Assembly (NCBI RefSeq): GCF_041537905.1 | Contig: NZ_JBGRUO010000009.1 | Coordinates: forward strand, 1-64,000 | Direction of reading: 5' to 3' | Source of the DNA: Ruegeria_C sp041537905 | GTDB lineage: Bacteria; Pseudomonadota; Alphaproteobacteria; Rhodobacterales; Rhodobacteraceae | Length of the DNA stretch: 64,000 nt | Shown: positions 59,715 to 64,000 of the stretch, piece after piece | How the letters are laid out: the number at the start of each line of letters is the position of its first letter | Numbering within the stretch: position 1 is the first letter of the stretch | Translations under genes and position numbers: made by a program | The notes under the pieces: generated by a model | Told to the model about the DNA's origin: nothing | The model's database searches: none | Seen by the model: only the letters and a program-made list of their open reading frames with translations

Positions 59715-59745
59715 TTGTGACTATAGTAAATTGTTACTATAGTCA
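59715..59745 (+). promoter_or_regulatory. Promoter and perfect palindromic operator of the XRE gene (C-box-like)
   Basis: TGACTATAGTAA-ATTG-TTACTATAGTCA at 59718-59745: perfect 12-bp arms. A plus-strand promoter fits inside it, -35 TTGTGA (59715-59720), 17-bp spacer, -10 TATAGT (59738-59743). The GACTATAGT halves resemble C-boxes bound by restriction-modification controller proteins. Confidence 0.7.
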
Positions 59746-59781
59746 TTAGAGTTATTTGCGCCGTTCCCTGACAGAGTTAGG

Positions 59782-60027
59782 ATGGAACGGAAAAACCAAA
59801 ACTTGGTGGCGGCTTACGCAAAGATACTTCGCGAGAAACGTAGAGCCGCAGGTCTGTCACAGGAGGAACTCGCATTCCGCACTGACCTATCCATGAGCTA
59901 CATCTCGTTCTTGGAGACTTGTCGTAGACAACCGACCCTGACGGTGATGGACGCGATCTGTCGGGAGCTGGGCATGTCTTTAGCTGAGTTTATCGTTGAA
60001 GTAGAACGTCAAGTGTCAGCGGCTTAA
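59782..60027 (+). CDS. XRE-family regulator resembling R-M controller (C) proteins
   Basis: 81 aa, a single helix-turn-helix domain at about 12-68 (REKRRAAGLSQEELAFRTDL, SMSYISFLETCRRQPTLTVM). Size, sequence style and the C-box-like palindrome at its promoter match controller proteins of type II restriction-modification systems. No methylase or endonuclease gene is in the window, so it is an orphan, or it controls the divergent ParA-like operon 162 bp away. Confidence 0.8.
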   Translation: MERKNQNLVAAYAKILREKRRAAGLSQEELAFRTDLSMSYISFLETCRRQPTLTVMDAICRELGMSLAEFIVEVERQVSAA

Positions 60028-60375
60028 ATCAACTTTGGCGCTTCTGGCGTTATGCCAACTCAGCCGCGACTGAATTCGCTTGCCGCCACACCTTCTTCTG
60101 CCATTTCGTAAAACAATTCGATTGAGGCCCCGTACCTCGCCCCTCAGCGTCTTGTGATCTACCGCAACGCCACGCTCGGACATGATTTCTTCCAGATCAC
60201 GGTCCGACACGCCGTATCGGAAAAGGAAAAACACAGCAAAGAAGATCACATCCTTGGGATATTTTGCGCCTTTGAAGGAGATTATGAGCTGGCTTTTGAC
60301 TAATTGGGGCCAAAAGCCATCCAAGCGGTAAACCCAAGCGCGCCAACAGACAAAGCTTTGTAACAGAGCCCGCAA
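60016..60375 (-). pseudogene. IS6-family transposase, N-terminal fragment
   Basis: The frame holds the IS6 start (QLIISFKGAKYPKDVIFFAV, FFLFRYGVSDRDLEEIMSER, GVAVDHKTL) and then breaks into unrelated residues (RGEVRGLNRIV...). The DDE domain is gone. An IS6-type end (GGGCTCTGTTACAAAGCTTT on the minus strand, near 60373) remains. Fossil of an internally deleted element. Confidence 0.75.
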
Positions 60376-60744
60376 AGCATGATCAGAAAGGCACGCGAGA
60401 CCCGGTCAGCGCCGCACATTCTGCGTTCGCAACACGTTGTTTTTCAACAGAATGGGCGGTAAGCAGTCATTTGCTGCGCAGGTGGATACGCATCCTGGTT
60501 TCCGTGAAGCAGACCTTCAATTTGGATTGTGAAGGCGTGCTTGCCACGAAAACGCGCCCCAACGTTGTTTCCAAATTTGGAGGTACTTTGAAGCGCGCGC
60601 TGTGATCCGTTGAAGCCCTTTTCCTCATTTCCTGTAGGAAAACAACTCGGTCGAAAGCTCGCTTACCTATAAGGATTCGTTGAATCATATAGTCGAAAGT
60701 TCAGCCAAGTTGTGTGGAGCACGGTCAGCAATGGGTCGCCTATG
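60376..60744. other. Gap without assignable gene
   Basis: 369 bp. A minus-strand frame at 60467-60688 shows no family features or ribosome site. Probably decayed sequence next to the IS6 end. Confidence 0.4.
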
Positions 60745-61581
60745 TCAATTTCGCCATGCATCCAGATTTTGCTGAACAAATTGATCGATTGAAGTTGGCA
60801 GCGCCTCGGTCAATTTAAGCACATTACTGGTTACACGATCTTCCGATCCGCCAGCGATTGCGCCGTCCATTGCCGCAAGCGATTTTGCATACTCTGCCGG
60901 CAATCCGTGGCTCTGATGGCGTTCTGCCAGTTCATCCACGGTTAGGCGATGGTGGATAATCTGCCGTCGAAGTTGACTACTTAGCGTCTCAGCAACGACG
61001 TCATAGGCAATGGCTTCGGGACCGGTAAGGATATAGTCAGTGTTTTTAATTGCGGGAGTGACCAACAGCGCCGTTGCGCAGGCGGCAATATCGCCCGCAT
61101 CGATAAAGCCAATACGACCGTCATCTGTCGCTGTGTAGATAGCAGACTCGTCGCGAATGGGGTCTCGGTGGTGAAGTTCCGAGAAGTTCTGCATGAACCA
61201 TGTTGGCCTCAACACCGCCCATTCTGGTGCATTGGAGCGAAGCCAGGCGTGCACTGCACCCATCATGGGCCCTCCTTCTTCCAGTGATGAGGCACTCAGC
61301 AGCACAAAGCGTGTGACGCCTGAATCAAGTGCGACCTCAAGGCCGGATTGCATTGCTCCCAGTGAATCCACGGTGTCTGTGGGAGCGACCAGGTAAACAG
61401 CTCTGACGCCTTCGAAAGCGTCGCTGAATGTCGACGTGTCTTTCCAGTCGAAGCGAGCCTCATCTTCACTTTGAGGGGCACGCGTCCCTACACGGGGGGC
61501 AAGGCCTTTTGCGCGCAATTGCTTAACTACGCGGCTGCCAGTCTTCCCGGTGCCGCCGGTGACAAGAATGGAGTTAGCCAT
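60745..61581 (-). CDS. NmrA-like NAD(P)-binding protein
   Basis: 278 aa atypical short-chain dehydrogenase. N-terminal nucleotide motif ILVTGGTGKTGSRVVKQL (Gly9-x-x-Gly12-x-x-Gly15 style). WAVLRPTWFMQNFSELH and DAGDIAACATALL are typical of the NmrA/azoreductase-like group. It may be a quinone- or NADP(H)-sensing or reducing protein. It overlaps the SnoaL-like gene by 8 bases and is the last gene of that unit. Confidence 0.85.
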   Translation of the reverse strand: MANSILVTGGTGKTGSRVVKQLRAKGLAPRVGTRAPQSEDEARFDWKDTSTFSDAFEGVRAVYLVAPTDTVDSLGAMQSGLEVALDSGVTRFVLLSASSLEEGGPMMGAVHAWLRSNAPEWAVLRPTWFMQNFSELHHRDPIRDESAIYTATDDGRIGFIDAGDIAACATALLVTPAIKNTDYILTGPEAIAYDVVAETLSSQLRRQIIHHRLTVDELAERHQSHGLPAEYAKSLAAMDGAIAGGSEDRVTSNVLKLTEALPTSIDQFVQQNLDAWRN

Positions 61582-62029
61582 CGATAAAGTCTCCCAGTTT
61601 CGCCTTCAGAACGTCGATCCCTCCAACCGCATTCAGCAGAACCAGAGGGTTCCAGTAGTCCCGGTATCGCACGATGCGTCCGTTTTTGACCTGGACGACC
61701 GAGATGTAATTTTGATCGTAGCGCCCAGCTTCGCCTTCACCCTTGCAGGAGAATTCCAACACAAAGGTCTCGCCGTCTTTGGACGCGTGCGTGATTGCGG
61801 GGGTCATGGATTCAAAGCTGATGAGAGACCCGACTTTGGGAAGATAGGCTTCCATAGCCGCGCGGCCACGTATCTCTCGCACGGACCCTTCCGGCTTAAA
61901 TGGGAACTCGAACACAATGTCTTCATCACACATGTCCAGGAAGTTCTCGCCTGCGTCTGCGATGATTGCGTCTCCGAGGGCGCCACGCAGCATCGCGCCA
62001 AAGCTTGGTATGGTGTTAGTGTCAGACAT
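61574..62029 (-). CDS. SnoaL/NTF2-like protein
   Basis: 151 aa from MSDTNTIPSFGAMLRG (62029), with GGAGA upstream. The pattern CDEDIVFEFPFKPEGSVREI, RGRAAMEAYLPKV, then a closing NGRIVRYRDYWNPLVL, is that of the SnoaL-like polyketide cyclase fold. Members include isomerases and hydrolases. Cotranscribed with the NmrA-like gene. Confidence 0.82.
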   Translation of the reverse strand: MSDTNTIPSFGAMLRGALGDAIIADAGENFLDMCDEDIVFEFPFKPEGSVREIRGRAAMEAYLPKVGSLISFESMTPAITHASKDGETFVLEFSCKGEGEAGRYDQNYISVVQVKNGRIVRYRDYWNPLVLLNAVGGIDVLKAKLGDFIDG

Positions 62030-62098
62030 GATCTCTCCTAACTTTGTGTGGATCTCTATCGAGGGGGTCAATGTTAGTGGTGTGAGTGACAGCTTGGG

Positions 62099-62560
62099 TC
62101 ATGGGGCTTTTCCAAACTGCATGATTAAGACGCCTGCAATTGACAGCATTGCGCCTGTGATGCGGAAGAAGTCAGCGGGTCGAGAGTCGTTCCCCAATAG
62201 ACCATTCTGATCCAGGATGAGTGCCATCGTCATTTGTCCGGCGACGACTGCGGCAATAAATGCGGCGGCCCCAAAGCGTGGGATCAGAACCATGGTTGCC
62301 ATCACGTAAATGACACCGATCACACCTCCTACCCAAGCCCAGGGAGGAGCTGCATATAGAGAAGACAAGCTTGGCAATGTCGGGCGAAGCCATGCAAGAC
62401 CGACCATCAGACACACGAATGATATTCCAAATGACAGCAGAGTTGCCCAAAGGGGGTGGCCGGATGCACGGCTAAGCTCAGCATTCATTCCGGCATGGAT
62501 CGGTATCAGGGCACCGCAAAGCAGAGGCGCGAACCACAGAAGTGAGATTTTCGTATCCAT
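62099..62560 (-). CDS. DMT-superfamily membrane protein (YdcZ/DUF606)
   Basis: 153 aa from MDTKISLLWFAPLLCGALIP (62560), with AAAGGA upstream. Five hydrophobic segments, beginning GMNAELSRASGHPLWATLLS, with PPWAWVGGVIGVIYVMATMV in the middle and the GQMTMALILDQNGLLG motif typical of YdcZ proteins. Probably a small transporter of unknown substrate. It is divergent from the TetR gene, likely its regulator. Confidence 0.85.
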   Translation of the reverse strand: MDTKISLLWFAPLLCGALIPIHAGMNAELSRASGHPLWATLLSFGISFVCLMVGLAWLRPTLPSLSSLYAAPPWAWVGGVIGVIYVMATMVLIPRFGAAAFIAAVVAGQMTMALILDQNGLLGNDSRPADFFRITGAMLSIAGVLIMQFGKAP

Positions 62561-62622
62561 CTTCGCGTCCTTTCTGCAAATGCCGCAAACGGGTTGCAGT
62601 ATCGCTCGGATTGCATCAGAGT

Positions 62623-62640
62623 ACGGCGGAACGATGCCGT
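62623..62640. promoter_or_regulatory. Possible TetR operator
   Basis: ACGGC-N8-GCCGT dyad in the 106-bp gap between the divergent YdcZ and TetR genes, just upstream of the TetR ribosome site. Confidence 0.3.
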
Positions 62641-62666
62641 CTCGTCCTATATAGGGGAGAATCGCG

Positions 62667-63284
62667 ATGGAACGCAAGAGTTCCGACGTAAAAAATGTTG
62701 ATCGCCCGCGTCGGAAGCCTGCCGGTGCCGCCGTTTTGCAAGACACGGTGACGGAAGCCATCCAGCGCGCCTTGTTCGAGGAGTGGGCGGAGACGGGCTA
62801 CTCCGCGCTGCGTATGGAGCGCATCGCGGCCCGCGCAGGCGTCGGGAAGGCGGCGCTCTATCGTCGGAGTAAATCCAAGTTTGAACTGGTGACCGAAGCG
62901 GTGAAATCAACAGCGACAAGCATCACTCCAATTCCGGACACTGGTTCGTTCGAGAGTGACGTTGCCATGCTGTTGCGCCGGATGGCTGCAACTCTCCGGC
63001 ACCCGCTTGTGCGTCGTATCCTGCCAGATCTGCATGCAGAACACGCTCGCTCTGAAGAGCTTGCCGAATTGCTTGAGAGTGTGACGCGTGATCGAAGGGC
63101 CCAAGCCATGATCATGCTGGGTAGGGCAGTTGAGCGGGGTGAGCTGTCAAAAGATATCGATCGACAGATGGTTCTGGATATGTTTATCGCACCGCTCTAC
63201 TGGCACGTCATTGTCCAACACAGACCTGTCAGATCCGCTGACATCAGGCGATTTTTAAAACTTGTGTTTTGCGTAGCGAAGTGA
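62667..63284 (+). CDS. TetR/AcrR-family regulator
   Basis: 205 aa with ribosome site GGGGAG. N-terminal helix-turn-helix at about 25-75 (GYSALRMERIAARAGVGKAA, LYRRSKSKFELVTEAV). The C-terminal half (LPDLHAEHARSEELAELLES, then YWHVIVQHRP) is the TetR_C_11-type ligand domain. It probably represses the divergent YdcZ-SnoaL-NmrA genes. Confidence 0.88.
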   Translation: MERKSSDVKNVDRPRRKPAGAAVLQDTVTEAIQRALFEEWAETGYSALRMERIAARAGVGKAALYRRSKSKFELVTEAVKSTATSITPIPDTGSFESDVAMLLRRMAATLRHPLVRRILPDLHAEHARSEELAELLESVTRDRRAQAMIMLGRAVERGELSKDIDRQMVLDMFIAPLYWHVIVQHRPVRSADIRRFLKLVFCVAK

Positions 63285-63306
63285 GCGCGGCCGGAATCAA
63301 GTCTGA

Positions 63307-63513
63307 ATGGCTGTTACCCCTGATGAAATGTATGCGATGATCGAAAGTGCCGGTTGGGGCAATTGGATGGCGGCGCTGACCCGTGACTACGGCAAGGCAT
63401 ATGCTTCTGGTTGGGGTGCATTCACGACAGCAAATGTGGAGAAAGTTACGGGTAAGCCACCGCGCAATTTCCGCGACTTTGCCAATGATGTGTTGCTGTC
63501 GAAACTCAAATAG
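63307..63513 (+). pseudogene. C-terminal fragment of an NmrA-like protein
   Basis: 68 aa (VTPDEMYAMIESAGWGNWMA to VEKVTGKPPRNFRDFANDVL) resembling the end of NmrA/atypical SDR proteins, where TGxPPxxFxDFA is common. The Rossmann domain is missing and a stop lies directly before the ATG. It is probably the remnant of a second NmrA-type gene formerly next to the TetR gene. Confidence 0.5.
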
Positions 63514-63624
63514 TTACATAGAAACTGCCGCAGCACCGCGCGAATTGACCCAAACCCGATCTTGGATAGTTAAGGAGAGTAGCTGTTCGCAATCTGAAAT
63601 GATCATGATTGCATGCTGCAATAT

Positions 63625-64000
63625 CTACCCCTGAGCCCGCGCTGCGACGCTCTCGTTTCTGCGCAACGTCAGTACTTCAACTCCGGTCTTTGTTACGGCA
63701 ACTGTGTGTTCGAACTGGGCTGAGAGTTTCCGGTCTTTTGTAACGACAGTCCACCCATCGTCTTTGGTCACCGTCTTACCACTGCCTTTGTTGATCATTG
63801 GTTCAATTGTGAAGACCATTCCCTCTCGAAGCCTCACGCCCGTTCCCGGTCTCCCATAATTTGTGACCTGAGGGTCCTCGTGCATCTTTCGGCCTATTCC
63901 ATGCCCGCAATACTCGCGCACAACGGAACACCGGTTTTTCTTAGCATATTTTTCAATAGCAAACCCGATATCGCCGATGTAAGCGCCCGGCTTTACCGCT
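63625..64000 (-). CDS. map: Methionine aminopeptidase type I (5' part outside window)
   Basis: The C-terminal part of a type I methionine aminopeptidase; the frame stays open to the window edge (AVKPGAYIGDIGFAIEKYAK before residue 1 of the annotated stretch). Metal/active-site residues are visible: His in GHGIGRKMHEDPQ, Glu in FTIEPMINKGSG, and Glu in QFEHTVAVT. It removes the initiator methionine from new proteins. Probably a housekeeping gene or an accessory copy; it may mark the edge of the accessory region. Confidence 0.92.
   Translation of the reverse strand, partial: AVKPGAYIGDIGFAIEKYAKKNRCSVVREYCGHGIGRKMHEDPQVTNYGRPGTGVRLREGMVFTIEPMINKGSGKTVTKDDGWTVVTKDRKLSAQFEHTVAVTKTGVEVLTLRRNESVAARAQG

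Noticed and set aside
1..64000. CRISPR arrays, tRNA or rRNA genes, riboswitches, replication origin
   Set aside because: No regularly spaced repeats, cloverleaf-like sequences, rRNA motifs, known riboswitch cores or iteron/parS clusters were seen on reading; covariance models were not available.

Overview
The window looks like accessory DNA from a marine alphaproteobacterium of the Roseobacter group (Rhodobacterales). The reasons are the gene order of the ectoine/hydroxyectoine catabolic cluster, which matches the arrangement known from Ruegeria pomeroyi, an aminotransferase very close to Ruegeria-type enzymes as I remember them, TRAP and ribose-type ABC transporters, and the kind and density of insertion sequences. 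No rRNA, tRNA, CRISPR array or replication module is visible. Many IS families are present, intact or broken (IS3, IS481, IS630, IS256, IS110 twice, IS200/IS605, IS5, IS66, IS6), so the region has been assembled from modules. Whether it is chromosomal or on a plasmid cannot be told.

Layout. 0.2-14.1 kb: a complete ectoine module on the minus strand, read enuR-uehABC-usp-eutABC-doeA-doeB-asnC-doeC-doeD. It runs from a PLP-binding MocR regulator through TRAP uptake to conversion of hydroxyectoine and ectoine into aspartate. It is bracketed by same-orientation fossils of one IS3-family element. 14.2-19.5 kb: IS wreckage, a 373-bp non-autonomous IS630 derivative, a bile-acid:sodium-type symporter, an IS256 and a damaged IS110. 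19.6-26.9 kb: a ribose-type ABC transporter with two SGNH hydrolases and a ROK repressor, probably import and de-esterification of an unknown sugar. 26.9-27.5 kb: an IS200/IS605 element with a strong hairpin over its transposase start. 27.6-33.6 kb: small catabolic or detoxification genes (SRPBCC, NTF2-like, acyl-CoA thioesterase, two SDRs, HxlR regulator, HCCA-isomerase-like protein). 33.6-38.8 kb: IS5, truncated IS66 and IS110.

39.1-44.1 kb: small orphan genes, including a probable NHLP-type RiPP precursor, a Cys-containing hypothetical protein, an allene-oxide-cyclase-barrel-like secreted protein, DUF1127 and ParB-like proteins, a lipoprotein, and IS3 and phage fossils. 44.1-49.1 kb: a formylglycine-type sulfatase with two predicted outer-membrane proteins, a YdcH-like protein and a wHTH-TM-TPR protein. 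49.1-57.8 kb: a MarR-type regulator divergent from a probable operon encoding an EF-hand protein, a haem/flavin transmembrane reductase, a membrane protein, an RND adaptor and pump, and a K+ channel whose gene overlaps the pump gene. 58.1-60.0 kb: a deviant-Walker ParA-like ATPase operon facing an 81-aa XRE regulator whose promoter lies in a perfect palindrome resembling restriction-modification C-boxes. 60.0-63.6 kb: an IS6 fossil and a TetR-linked NmrA/SnoaL/YdcZ group. 63.6 kb to the end: the 3' part of a methionine aminopeptidase gene.

The parts most worth follow-up are the orphan RiPP precursor, the RND/EF-hand/reductase/K+-channel operon, the C-box-like controller facing the ParA-like operon, the candidate operators for EnuR, ROK, HxlR and MarR, and the bracketing of the ectoine module by IS fossils. 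All functional calls come from reading the sequence and remembered family features; no database search was possible.
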